64,000 nucleotides of DNA from Phaeobacter sp. 22II1-1F12B. Its GTDB lineage: Bacteria; Pseudomonadota; Alphaproteobacteria; Rhodobacterales; Rhodobacteraceae. The notes below the pieces were generated by a model. It saw only the letters and a list, made by a program, of their open reading frames with translations. It was not told the origin of the DNA and did not search any database. The stretch spans positions 62,001 to 126,000 of the forward strand of contig NZ_AQQP01000002.1 in the NCBI RefSeq assembly GCF_002210165.1. The letters run 5' to 3'. How positions within the stretch are numbered: the stretch's first letter is position 1; each line of letters begins with the position of its first letter. The position numbers and the translations under genes were made by a program. Positions 54,372-63,436 of this stretch are shown piece after piece.

Positions 54372-55913
54372 ATGAAACCGATCCGCTTGATGTCCGGCTT
54401 TCTCACCGTCGGCGTCTGGACCCTGCTCAGCCGTATCCTCGGCTTTGTGCGCGACGCGATGATCCTTGCCTTTCTCGGCACGGGACCGCTCTACGAGGCC
54501 TATGTGGTGGCCTTTCGCCTGCCCAACATGTTCCGCCGCTTCTTTGCCGAGGGCGCGTTCAACATGGCCTTTGTGCCGATGTTCTCCAAGCGGCTGGAAT
54601 CCGGCAGCGACGCGCAGGATTTCGCAGAGCAGGCGCTGGCCGGTCTTGCCAGCGTTCTGATCGTACTGACGCTGATCGCGCAGGCCGCAATGCCGTGGCT
54701 GATCCTTGCGCTGGCCAGCGGCTTTGCCGGAGAGGAAACCTTTGATCTGTCGGTGGAATTCGCGCGGATCACCTTTCCCTATATTCTGTTCGTGTCGATT
54801 GCCGCCCTGCTCTCGGGCGTGCTGAACGCCACCGGGCGCTTTGCCGCCGCTGCCGCCGCGCCCGTGCTGCTGAACGTCATTCTGATCACCGCCATGGCCC
54901 TGACCGCATGGGCCGGGGCGGATGTGGCCCGCGCCCTGATCTGGGGCATTCCCGTCGCGGGCGTAGCGCAGATGGTGCTGGTCTGGGTCGCTGCCCGCCG
55001 CGCCGGTTTCCCACTGCGCCTGCGCAGGCCGCGTCTCTCGCCCGAGCTGGGGCGGCTGGTGCGGGTTGCCGTGCCCGCCGCGCTGGCCGGGGGGGTCGTG
55101 CAGGTGAACCTCCTGGTCGGTCAGCAGGTGGCCAGCTATTTTGACCGCGCCGTGGGCTGGCTGTACGCGGCGGACCGGCTGTATCAGCTGCCGCTGGGCG
55201 TGGTCGGCATCGCCATTGGCGTGGTGCTTTTGCCGGACCTGTCGCGCCGCCTTGCCGCCAAGGACGATGCGGGCGGGCGGGCCGCGCTCAGCCGGGCAGC
55301 CGAAGTGTCGCTGGCGCTGACCATCCCCTCGGCCGTGGCGCTGATCGTGATCCCGCTGCCGCTGGTGTCGGTCCTGTTCCAGCGGGGCGAGGCGACCTAT
55401 GCGGACAGCGCCGCCATTGCCAGCGCCGTTGCGATCTATGGTCTGGGCCTGCCCGCTTTCGTTCTGCAAAAGATTCTGCAACCTCTCTATTTCGCGCGCG
55501 AAGACACCCGTTCGCCCTTTCGCTATGCCGTGGTTTCCATGGTGATCAACGCGGTGGCAGCATTAGGCCTTGCGCCGATTGTCGGCTGGCTGGCCCCTGC
55601 CATTGCCACGACGCTGGCAGGCTGGGCGATGGTCGTGCTCCTGATGCGCGGGGCGCGGGACATGGGCGACGTGGCACGGTTCGATGCACGGTTTCACACC
55701 CGGCTCTGGCGGATCTGCCTTGCGGCCCTGCTGATGGGCGCGGCGCTCTGGGGCGGGGCTGAACTGTTGGAACCCTATCTCTTCACCGCAGGCTGGCGCT
55801 ATCTCGCGCTGGCGGGGCTGGTGGTTTTCGGCATCGTCCTGTTCTTTGCCATCGCGCAGGTGATCGGGGCCGTAAAGTTGTCGGATTTCAAGCGAACGCT
55901 TGCAAGACGCTAA
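54372..55913 (+). CDS. murJ: Lipid II flippase MurJ (MviN)
   Basis: This 513-residue membrane protein has about 14 hydrophobic segments and starts SGFLTVGVWTLLSRILGFVRDAMILAFLGTG, the MurJ N-terminus. FRLPNMFRRFFAEGAFNMAFVPMF carries the conserved family core. It moves lipid II across the inner membrane for wall synthesis. It follows glnD by about 100 bases, an arrangement common in alphaproteobacteria. Confidence 0.95.
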   Translation: MKPIRLMSGFLTVGVWTLLSRILGFVRDAMILAFLGTGPLYEAYVVAFRLPNMFRRFFAEGAFNMAFVPMFSKRLESGSDAQDFAEQALAGLASVLIVLTLIAQAAMPWLILALASGFAGEETFDLSVEFARITFPYILFVSIAALLSGVLNATGRFAAAAAAPVLLNVILITAMALTAWAGADVARALIWGIPVAGVAQMVLVWVAARRAGFPLRLRRPRLSPELGRLVRVAVPAALAGGVVQVNLLVGQQVASYFDRAVGWLYAADRLYQLPLGVVGIAIGVVLLPDLSRRLAAKDDAGGRAALSRAAEVSLALTIPSAVALIVIPLPLVSVLFQRGEATYADSAAIASAVAIYGLGLPAFVLQKILQPLYFAREDTRSPFRYAVVSMVINAVAALGLAPIVGWLAPAIATTLAGWAMVVLLMRGARDMGDVARFDARFHTRLWRICLAALLMGAALWGGAELLEPYLFTAGWRYLALAGLVVFGIVLFFAIAQVIGAVKLSDFKRTLARR

Positions 55914-56002
55914 AGCGCTGGAACCTTTTCGATCACGCGGGCGTTAGTGGTCAAATCACGGCTGCGGCAGCACGTCAGCCCGGCCCAAAAAGGAGAGATC
56001 AC

Positions 56003-56077
56003 ATGCGTTCCATCATCTATATCGTCGGGCTTGTCGTCGTTGTTCTGGCTGTTTTGTCCTTTGTCGGACTGGCCTGA
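56003..56077 (+). CDS. Small single-span membrane peptide (24 residues)
   Basis: An AAGGAGAG Shine-Dalgarno sequence lies 5 bases before an ATG that opens a 24-codon frame. The product is almost all hydrophobic (IIYIVGLVVVVLAVLSF is the core), preceded by MRS and followed by VGLA. A strong terminator follows at 56141. This signature of good RBS, short ORF and terminator supports a real small membrane protein. Function unknown. Confidence 0.7.
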   Translation: MRSIIYIVGLVVVVLAVLSFVGLA

Positions 56078-56140
56078 TCCGGCCCTGATACCAATAGTTT
56101 AGTACCCCCGAGTTATCATACGCTCAACGTAATCAGTTCG

Positions 56141-56170
56141 CCGCCGCTTCCCATGGAATGCGGCGGTTTT
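56141..56170 (+). terminator. Intrinsic terminator after the small peptide gene
   Basis: CCGCCGC (56141-56147) pairs with GCGGCGG (56160-56166), extended by an inner TTCC/GGAA stem, then TTTT. The U-run is on the plus strand, so it serves the small peptide gene. Confidence 0.75.
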
Positions 56171-56858
56171 ACTTTTCCTGACGCAGTTTCGCGAGGAGCT
56201 TTGCCCAGCCGCCCGGCACCAGCAGGAAGGACAGTAGAAAGCCCGTGGCAAAGCCCGCCAGATCGGCGACCCAGTCCTTGGAAACCCCGAAGAACAGGGC
56301 GAAAATCAGCTGAATCCCCATCAGGAACCCGATCAGCGTGAACGCCCGGAACTGGTTTTCCCCGACAAGCGACATCTTGCGCCAGAGCAGCCAAGTAAAG
56401 GCTCCGATCAGCCCGTAAACCGACGGGAATGACCCGATCAGCGGCAGCGCCCCGTCGGTCAGCACGGTAAAGACCAGCGCGCCGACGATGGCCGAGACGA
56501 AATAGACCGCGAGAAAGGCAACGGGGCCAAAGACTTCGGCGACCATCTTGCCCATCGCCAGCATCATAACTCCGGCAAAGATGGTCTGCGTGAAACTCAG
56601 GTGGATGAAGGGATAGCTGACAAAGCGGATCAGGTGTTCCGCAGGCCATTGCCCGGTGTCCCACATCCAGCGCAGGATTTCGCCCGAGAACCCATAGCGT
56701 TGCAGCGCCGTCAGCCGCCAGCCAACAGCCGAGGGTCCGCCCGCCAGCCCGTTGCTCCCGGCCTGAAAATACAACTCGATTGCCAGAAGGATGAGGAACA
56801 GGGCAACCACGACCGGTGGCAGCGGATTGACCGCATTGTTGGGATTGGATGGGGTCAT
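56169..56858 (-). CDS. Rhomboid-like membrane protein, apparently lacking catalytic residues
   Basis: The 229-residue protein has a rhomboid-like arrangement of about six hydrophobic segments. The active-site G-x-S-G is replaced by IGSFPSVYG (residues 141-149). The catalytic His of the final helix is Asp199 in [10 protein letters not shown]. The HxxxxN element after H86 lacks the Asn. Hence it is probably a pseudoprotease that binds membrane substrates, not a cleaving enzyme. The ATG is at 56858 and is close to trpS on the opposite strand. Confidence 0.7.
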   Translation of the reverse strand: MTPSNPNNAVNPLPPVVVALFLILLAIELYFQAGSNGLAGGPSAVGWRLTALQRYGFSGEILRWMWDTGQWPAEHLIRFVSYPFIHLSFTQTIFAGVMMLAMGKMVAEVFGPVAFLAVYFVSAIVGALVFTVLTDGALPLIGSFPSVYGLIGAFTWLLWRKMSLVGENQFRAFTLIGFLMGIQLIFALFFGVSKDWVADLAGFATGFLLSFLLVPGGWAKLLAKLRQEK

Positions 56859-56947
56859 GGGTAAGGCTCCTGTCCGGCTTCTTGACGCCGCTTTGGTGCA
56901 TGGGTAAGCGAGGCGGGCCGAGTTTTCCAGCCGGGAGTGTCAAAGAC

Positions 56948-57970
56948 ATGAGCGAAACGACCTTTACGCCACGGGTTTTCTCCGGAATCCAGCCTTCGGG
57001 CAACCTGCATCTGGGCAATTACCTGGGCGCGCTCAAGCGGTTCGTCGATACCCAGAATGCGGGCACCGCCGAGACGGTCTATTGCATGGTCGATCTGCAC
57101 GCGATCACGGTCTGGCAATCCCCTGCGGATCTTAAGCGCCAGACGCGAGAGCTTTGCGCCGGTTTCATTGCCGCCGGGATCGACCCGACAAAATCCATCC
57201 TGATTAACCAGAGCCAAGTGCCGGAACATGCGCAGCTTGCGTGGATCTTCAACTGTGTCGCGCGGATGGGCTGGATGGGCCGCATGACCCAGTGGAAGGA
57301 CAAGGCGGGCAAGAATGCCGAGGCGGCCTCGCTGGGGCTGTTCGCCTACCCCGCGCTGATGGCGGCGGACATCCTGATCTACCACGCGACCCACGTGCCG
57401 GTCGGCGAGGACCAGAAACAGCATATCGAGCTGACCCGCGACATCGCCACCAAGTTCAACCATGACTATGGCGTCGATTTCTTCCCGATCACCGAGCCGG
57501 TCATCGAAGGTGCGGCAACGCGGGTCATGTCCCTGCGCGATGGCACCAAGAAGATGAGCAAGTCGGACCCGTCCGATGCCAGCCGGATCAACCTCACCGA
57601 CGATGCGGACACCATCGCCAAGAAGATCCGCAAGGCCAAGACCGACCCCGAGGCGCTGCCCTCCGAGGCGGCGGGGCTTGAGGACCGTCCGGATGCGCGC
57701 AACCTCGTGAACATCTATGCGGGCCTGTCGGATCAGAGCGTCGATCAGGTGCTGGCCGAGGTCGGCGGGATGCAGTTTGGCACCTTCAAACCAATGCTGG
57801 CGGAACTGGCCGTAGCCCGGCTTTCGCCGATCACGACGAAGATGTCGCAGCTGATGGACGACCAGTCCGAGATCGACCGCATCCTTGCCCAGGGGGCCGA
57901 GCGGGCGCGGGCGATTGCCAGCCCGATCCTGCAGAAAACCTATGACATCGTGGGTATGGTCGGCGCCTGA
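56948..57970 (+). CDS. trpS: Tryptophan-tRNA ligase
   Basis: The 340-residue class Ic synthetase has the HIGH-type motif [13 protein letters not shown] and the KMSKS loop [12 protein letters not shown]. It attaches tryptophan to its tRNA. I use the ATG at 56948 ([16 protein letters not shown]), where family similarity begins; the frame is open upstream to 56849 with no family match. It is divergent from the rhomboid-like gene. Confidence 0.96.
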   Translation: MSETTFTPRVFSGIQPSGNLHLGNYLGALKRFVDTQNAGTAETVYCMVDLHAITVWQSPADLKRQTRELCAGFIAAGIDPTKSILINQSQVPEHAQLAWIFNCVARMGWMGRMTQWKDKAGKNAEAASLGLFAYPALMAADILIYHATHVPVGEDQKQHIELTRDIATKFNHDYGVDFFPITEPVIEGAATRVMSLRDGTKKMSKSDPSDASRINLTDDADTIAKKIRKAKTDPEALPSEAAGLEDRPDARNLVNIYAGLSDQSVDQVLAEVGGMQFGTFKPMLAELAVARLSPITTKMSQLMDDQSEIDRILAQGAERARAIASPILQKTYDIVGMVGA

Positions 57971-58397
57971 CGCCCGGCCATACCAGCCTATCGAAACGAA
58001 AGTTCTAAACTGGTTAACGCGGTGGTTTTGCCCCGCGCGAGAACCCGCTTACGTTGTACCGCACAACCCTAAGTAGCCAAAATTTCGCCACATTTCAGGC
58101 TTTCGCCACATTTGGGCGGAGAGAATCACCTGTCGAAAAACCGGGAGAATCCGGAGTTTACGCTACGTTTGTTTCCATTTTGTCAATGATATCGCAAAGC
58201 AAAGAGTTGTTCACAGTATTCAGAAACAATTTAAACGTGTTAGCCACCGTTGTATTGCGGTAAAAGTGGCGAAATCTGGGCGAATAGGCGGTTTTTTGCG
58301 ATAAAAACGTTGATAGGCCGGGACAGCATTTGTTAACAGAGTACGACGATCTGCGCTGTGTTGTATCTGGTAGGTCGGTTAACAAGGAAATGGGAAA
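57971..58397. other. 427-bp AT-rich intergenic region with short repeats
   Basis: TTTCGCCACATTT occurs at 58083-58095 and again at 58101-58113, 18 bases apart. The inverted form AGTGGCGAAAT is at 58265-58275, 122 bases before the surface-protein gene. I see no coding gene. The region is probably the promoter of the VPLPA-CTERM protein and these repeats may bind a regulator. Confidence 0.5.
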
Positions 58398-58943
58398 ATG
58401 GATATGATCGAAAAAATTAAAATGCTGGGCCTCGCCACAGCTTTCGCAGTTGCGGCGCCCCTCGCGGCTTCTGCAGCGACTATTTCGGGCCAGATCGATA
58501 TCGGCGGCACCGTGAACCTCGAAAACTCTGACTTCATGGCCGGTGACCTCGGCGTTGCAGACGTCGACCTCAACGACCCGGGCTTTGTCGTAATCGCGAC
58601 CGAGTCCTTCGCTGGACTTACTGGCGCTTCGGTTTCGCTGTATGACATCGACTTCGATGCACCCGGCGTGATCTGGGAAGTCGCAAACTTTGTGTTCACG
58701 GCAACCTCCTTTGCCATCGACACGGCTGAAAACGCTTTCACCGCAGTCGGCATGATCTCGGACACCGACGGTCTGCTGGAAGATGGCGCTGGCTTCATGC
58801 AGTTCACCACGCAGGAAGGTCAAACGCTCGTGTCGTTCTCCTCGACCACGACCACTCCGGTTCCGGTTCCGGCCGCTGGCCTGATGCTGATCACCGGTCT
58901 GGGCGGTCTGGCAGCTGCACGTCGTCGTCGTAAAGCCGCCTGA
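58398..58943 (+). CDS. Secreted VPLPA-CTERM-type surface protein
   Basis: The 181-residue protein has a signal peptide (KMLGLATAFAVAAPLAASAA), a low-complexity acidic body and a C-terminus PVPVPAAGLMLITGLGG followed by AAARRRRKAA. That last arrangement is an exosortase-type sorting signal: PVPA motif, transmembrane helix and Arg cluster. It would be exported and processed by an exosortase, which is not in this window. AAGGAAATGGG precedes the ATG. Confidence 0.85.
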   Translation: MDMIEKIKMLGLATAFAVAAPLAASAATISGQIDIGGTVNLENSDFMAGDLGVADVDLNDPGFVVIATESFAGLTGASVSLYDIDFDAPGVIWEVANFVFTATSFAIDTAENAFTAVGMISDTDGLLEDGAGFMQFTTQEGQTLVSFSSTTTTPVPVPAAGLMLITGLGGLAAARRRRKAA

Positions 58944-58968
58944 TCTTTCCGATCAGTTTAGAAATTCC

Positions 58969-59001
58969 GAAAGAGCCCCCTTCGCGGGGCTCTTTCTTTT
59001 T
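58969..59001 (+). terminator. Strong intrinsic terminator
   Basis: GAAAGAGCCCC (58969-58979) pairs with GGGGCTCTTTC (58986-58996) and is followed by TTTTT at 58997-59001. Confidence 0.9.
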
Positions 59002-59084
59002 GCGCCATTGGTCTGGCCTCGCGCTCTGGACCTTGCCCCCGCTTCGCCCGTACAGTCCGCCCGAAGCAGACGGGAGAGAGCAAG

Positions 59085-59945
59085 ATGGCCACCGGCAAGA
59101 ACATCCGCACCTATTTCAACGGCACTTGGCATGACGGGGACGCGCCGATCATGCGGGCGGCGGATCACGGCGCCTGGCTCGGCTCTTCGGTCTTTGATGG
59201 CGCGCGTTACGTCAACGGGCTGACCCCCGATCTTGAACCCCATTGCGCGCGGGTGAACCGCTCGGCCGAGGCGCTGATGCTGACCCCGACCGTGTCGGTC
59301 GAGGATATGATGGCGATCACCCACGAAGGGCTTGCCGCCTATGACAAGGGCAGCGCTGTTTATATCCGCCCGATGTACTGGGGCATCGACGGGGATGAGA
59401 CCGCGATCATCCCGCAGGGCGAGACGGGCTTTGCGCTCTGCCTCGAAGAGATCCCGATGGCCCCCGAGACCGCCAGCGCCACCCTGACCCGGACCCGTTT
59501 CCGCCGCCCCGTGCAGGAGGACGCGGTGGTCAACGCCAAGGCGGGTTGCCTTTACCCGAACAATGCCCGGATGCTGGCCGAAGCGCGACGCAAGGGGTTC
59601 AGCAACGCGCTGGTAGCCGATGCGATGGGCAATGTCGCCGAAACCGCCACGGCCAACGTCTTCATGGCGCGGGACGGCGAGGTTTTCACCCCGATTGCAA
59701 ATGGAACCTTTCTGGCCGGGATCACCCGGGCGCGCCACATGTCCAACATGCGGGCCGAGGGGATGGTGGTGCATGAAACCGTGCTGACATTCGAAGATTT
59801 CGACACGGCGGACGAGGTTTTCCTGTCCGGCAACATGAACAAGGTCACGCCGGTCAGCGCCTTTGACGACCGCCAGTACCAGATCGGACCGATCACGCGA
59901 AAAGTGCGCGACATGTACTGGGACTGGGCGAGCTCGGCCCGCTAA
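59085..59945 (+). CDS. ilvE: Branched-chain amino acid aminotransferase
   Basis: The 286-residue fold-type IV PLP enzyme transfers the amino group to make Leu, Ile or Val. PLP lysine is in VVNAKAGCLYPNN, and Glu in NVAETATANVFM. The start shows YFNGTWHDGDAPIMRAADHGAWLGSSVFDGARYV. GGGAGAG precedes the ATG. Length is typical for the bacterial enzyme. D-amino-acid or aminodeoxychorismate enzymes of the same fold are less likely. Confidence 0.9.
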   Translation: MATGKNIRTYFNGTWHDGDAPIMRAADHGAWLGSSVFDGARYVNGLTPDLEPHCARVNRSAEALMLTPTVSVEDMMAITHEGLAAYDKGSAVYIRPMYWGIDGDETAIIPQGETGFALCLEEIPMAPETASATLTRTRFRRPVQEDAVVNAKAGCLYPNNARMLAEARRKGFSNALVADAMGNVAETATANVFMARDGEVFTPIANGTFLAGITRARHMSNMRAEGMVVHETVLTFEDFDTADEVFLSGNMNKVTPVSAFDDRQYQIGPITRKVRDMYWDWASSAR

Positions 59946-60249
59946 GACGGTATTCCCGGCGCGCGGAGGGTCTATCGCGCGTCGGTTAATCTGGGCTTTC
60001 CTTTGCGAGCGGAGCGACGCTGCACGCGGGATGAACCCCCCTAACGCGCTGTTATTTAAATGTATTTCAGCAAGCGATACCTAATCGAACGACTGCCGGA
60101 AAACGACGCGTTCCTTGCGACAGGCGGGGCGGCATGCCCCTGCACCGGCTGTCCGACACTGCAGTCACCTGCCAAAAGCAGGGGGCACCTGCTGTACACC
60201 CCCTGTGCACCCCCCGTACATCGGAGGGGCACCGTTCGGGGGTTTACGC
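59946..60249. other. 304-bp gap with phased repeat array, no gene
   Basis: The region has no convincing ORF. Its right half is C-rich and contains the four-unit 11-bp array at 60181-60221, just after the stop of the large minus-strand gene. No tRNA or clear terminator was seen. Confidence 0.5.
60181..60221. repeat. 11-bp-phased GTGTACAG array, 4 units (degenerate ends)
   Basis: On the minus strand the units are ATGTACGG, GTGCACAG, GTGTACAG and GTGCCCCC; plus-strand starts are 60214, 60203, 60192 and 60181, each 11 bases apart. It has the same motif and spacing as the array in the GST gene. Confidence 0.75.
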
Positions 60250-63200
60250 TCAGGCGACCAGCGCGGGATAGCTGCGGATCACCTTGATATTGTCGCTTGT
60301 GACCCGCGCCCCGGCCCGCGCCATCGTGGCAAAGATCGCGGCGGCATCTTCCATCGGCTTGTGCGCCGAGCTGCCCGTGGCCGCCATCGGCTTGTAGGCG
60401 GCAAAGGCCTCACCAAGACGGTCGAGGTAGTCGTTCATCTCGAGTTGCTTGTCGAGAATCCGCTGCACGTCGTCCGGGATCTGCGGCACCGGCGCGTTGT
60501 CATCCGGGGGGCCGTCCTCAACGGCTTTGTCGCGGGCGGCCTTGAAAGCCGAGGTGTCATCCCAACCGGGGTTCTGCGCGATAACCCCGAGCAGCCGGTC
60601 GATGGCCGGGGTCGAAAGGCTGCCTTCGGCCAGAGGCGGCTGAGCCGACTTGGCGGCGGCTGCCTTGAAACTGGTCCAGACGGAAAGTTCGAGCGCCGGA
60701 TCGCCGGGCGCCCACTTGTTGTCTTTCTTGTATTCGACGGCCATGACCACCGGATCGTCGGAGAGTTCATTTTCGAGATAGGCGACGAGCCGGACGCAGA
60801 TGTCCTGATCGTTCTGGATCGCGGCGACGGTCAGACCGGTTGCCTTGATCGCCTGTTTTGCAGCGGTGTCATTCATCATCGCCGCGCCATAGGCGATGCA
60901 GCATTTCGCCAGCGTCGAGTTCAACCGCAGCGCCTTGCGGGCCTTTTTGCGGTTGCCGGGGTTGGAGCGGGCCTCTTTATAGACCTTCCAGCCGTTCTTG
61001 ATGTCGGCCTCTTTCTGCATCTTGTAGCCATAGTTCACCACGGCCGAGGCCATGCTGGCACCGGCGGATACACCGGCGGCCGCGCCGGTCGGGTCGAACA
61101 TCTTGGCCACTTCGGCAGAGGCCTTGAGCGCGGAAAGGATGGCGACAATCGCCGCCTGCGACAGGTGGATACGGGCATTGCGCACGGCGTTATGGATCGC
61201 CGCCGCCGCACCGCCCTGCCCGGCCATGGCGACATCCATGCTGTCGCACCATGTGTTGTGAACCTCGACACATTTCACGAGCAGATAGATGTCACGGGCG
61301 AGCGCCTGCGCCGAGGCGGCGGCACTTGCCCCCGGCACGAGGGCCGAGATAACACCCGCCGCGCCGCCCGAAAGGCTGTTGATCAGCGCGACCTTGGCCC
61401 GGAGCGCCGCCGTGTTGGCCATTGCCCGGTCGATCGCGGCCTGTGCCTCGATCACCTCTTCGGGGGTGCGCTCGGTCAGTCCCGGATCGGGGAAGGCCTT
61501 GGAATACTGGGCCTCGAAATCGCCCATCGCGCCGTCGATATCCTCCATCATCGCCTTGATGACTTCGGGATCCATCGCTTTTTCCAGCTCTTCCTCGGCC
61601 TGTTTCTGCTGCGCGCCTTCGACTTCGGTGCTGATCATGCTTTCCAGCAGTTTCTGGCTTTCCTCGCTCATCGGCGGGACTTTGGCCTTCATCTGACCGA
61701 TGGCGACCCCTTCGGTTGAGCCGATGGATTTCTGCAGCGCTTCGAGCGTGGCGGCAGACCCCGAGTCCTGTCCCGCCTCCTGATTGTCGCCGGTGGTTTC
61801 CGTGTGGGAACCGACAAGGGGAGACTCCTCGCTTGCGCGGCGGGCGCCTTCGACGCTGTCCACATCTTCGCGCATACCGTCATAAAGCGCTTCGGAGGAG
61901 GCGCCGAAGGCGGTGGCGACGGCCATGCCGCCGAGCAGCATGCCAAGGGTTTTCATGTCGCCGCGTTTGACCGCCTCGTAGATGGCAACCCCGTTGCCCG
62001 CCTGCGAAATCGCCAGTTTCAGGGCGGCGGCAAGCTGGGCGAATTCGGCCTGGGCGTCCTTGTCGGCCTGTTTCTGATCTGCCTGCACCTCGTCGCTGGC
62101 GTTTTTGTCGACCGTGTTGATCTGCGAGGCCGCAGCGGTGATGGAACTGGCAACACAGGTGGCAAGATCGCCAACCGCCTGCGCGATCATCAGGGCGCGT
62201 TTTGCCTCGTCCGGTTCTTTCCAGATCGCGTGGACCGCCGGCACCAGACGCGCGGCGGTGAATCCGGCCTGAAGCGAGCAGGTGACGCAGGTGATCAGCC
62301 CGGCTTCGGACTTACCGTTATCGCTGGAGCCCGCGAGGATCGAGGTGGAGGCGGCGGAAATCGCCATGCCCTGCGCGATTTCGAGACCCTTGCCGATGGT
62401 CTTGGTCCATTTCGTCCACTTGTCCTGATCCTTGGGGCCATAGTGGTGTTCGACCCCGAGTTCGACGAGGGAGATGCCGCCATTCAAAAGCGCCGTGCCC
62501 GCGTCGATGTATTTCGGGATGTTCTGCAATTCGCGGACCTGCTGGTCCTTGCCGTCGATCTGGGCCTGGATCGCCGAGGTATCGGCGTTGGGATCCGCCT
62601 CGAGCATCTCGGCCTTTTCCAGCTTGAGATCGTTCATTTCCTGTTGCTTGCCAGCAACTTCGACGGAATTGGCCATGGTGAAAGACCCGGAGACGATGGC
62701 GCCTGTCACGGTCACAGTTTCCTTTGCGATGCGCAGGCCAAAGGCCCAGGCATCCTGGGTCTTGGTATGGGTCTTGCTGTAGGCGTCGATCCGGTCGGCA
62801 TAGAGTTTCTGCGCGCCCTTGAAGGCAATCGCATGTTCCGAGAAATCGTCGGGCACCATGTTGTCGGGGATCAGCCCCGAGCGAACCATCGGCGTCCAGA
62901 GTTCGTTGCGGATTTCCTCGTCGGAGAAAATCCTTTCGCCGTTCTCATCCAGCTGCAACTGCATGGATTTCTGAAGGTTCAGGATCTGGGTAAAGCTGTC
63001 ATGCAGCTTTTTCAGCTGTTCCGGGTCGATGTTCAGGACGGACTCGTCGATATCGTCGACCGTGTCGATTTCAACATCGGCGCGGAGTTCGTATTTCGAC
63101 AGGATGCTCTTGTTCGTATCCTCGTCGGTGGCGCGCCAGATCAGGTCCTGCGTGTTGCTGGTGCCCGCGATCTTGCGCCAGAGCGCCTTGACCGCGTTGG

Positions 63201-63399
63201 GATCATCCTGTCGCTGGATGACGATTTTCTGGGCGTCGTCGATGTCGTCATGCAGGTCGCCCAGCGCCTTGCGGATCGTGTCGTTCAGGATCGCCTGCTT
63301 TTTCTCATCCTGCACCGCCTGTGCGGAAACGGCATTCGCGTCGATCTTCTTGCCTGCGACCCAACCTACCCATTCGATCTGCTGTTCACTCAAAGCCAT
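60250..63399 (-). CDS. Large protein of unknown function (1,049 residues)
   Basis: I do not recognise this protein. It is Ala-, Gln- and acid-rich and predicted mostly helical. A coiled-coil-like stretch runs at about residues 250-295 (EMNDLKLEKAEMLEAD). Hydrophobic segments near residues 228-246 and 340-357 and more in the C-terminal half (GGAAGVISALVPGASAAASA, GVSAGASMASAVVNYGY) alternate with polar regions. Cys residues recur (ITCVTCS, LLVKCVEVHNTWCD, AKCCIAYG). There is no signal peptide. Such architecture is seen in injected or membrane-active effectors, but that is speculation. Its ATG is 37 bases after the next gene's stop, on the same strand. Confidence 0.75.
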   Translation of the reverse strand: MALSEQQIEWVGWVAGKKIDANAVSAQAVQDEKKQAILNDTIRKALGDLHDDIDDAQKIVIQRQDDPNAVKALWRKIAGTSNTQDLIWRATDEDTNKSILSKYELRADVEIDTVDDIDESVLNIDPEQLKKLHDSFTQILNLQKSMQLQLDENGERIFSDEEIRNELWTPMVRSGLIPDNMVPDDFSEHAIAFKGAQKLYADRIDAYSKTHTKTQDAWAFGLRIAKETVTVTGAIVSGSFTMANSVEVAGKQQEMNDLKLEKAEMLEADPNADTSAIQAQIDGKDQQVRELQNIPKYIDAGTALLNGGISLVELGVEHHYGPKDQDKWTKWTKTIGKGLEIAQGMAISAASTSILAGSSDNGKSEAGLITCVTCSLQAGFTAARLVPAVHAIWKEPDEAKRALMIAQAVGDLATCVASSITAAASQINTVDKNASDEVQADQKQADKDAQAEFAQLAAALKLAISQAGNGVAIYEAVKRGDMKTLGMLLGGMAVATAFGASSEALYDGMREDVDSVEGARRASEESPLVGSHTETTGDNQEAGQDSGSAATLEALQKSIGSTEGVAIGQMKAKVPPMSEESQKLLESMISTEVEGAQQKQAEEELEKAMDPEVIKAMMEDIDGAMGDFEAQYSKAFPDPGLTERTPEEVIEAQAAIDRAMANTAALRAKVALINSLSGGAAGVISALVPGASAAASAQALARDIYLLVKCVEVHNTWCDSMDVAMAGQGGAAAAIHNAVRNARIHLSQAAIVAILSALKASAEVAKMFDPTGAAAGVSAGASMASAVVNYGYKMQKEADIKNGWKVYKEARSNPGNRKKARKALRLNSTLAKCCIAYGAAMMNDTAAKQAIKATGLTVAAIQNDQDICVRLVAYLENELSDDPVVMAVEYKKDNKWAPGDPALELSVWTSFKAAAAKSAQPPLAEGSLSTPAIDRLLGVIAQNPGWDDTSAFKAARDKAVEDGPPDDNAPVPQIPDDVQRILDKQLEMNDYLDRLGEAFAAYKPMAATGSSAHKPMEDAAAIFATMARAGARVTSDNIKVIRSYPALVA

Positions 63400-63436
63400 C
63401 TGTTTTCCTCGCTTAACTGGTTATTGCCCGGGTCGA

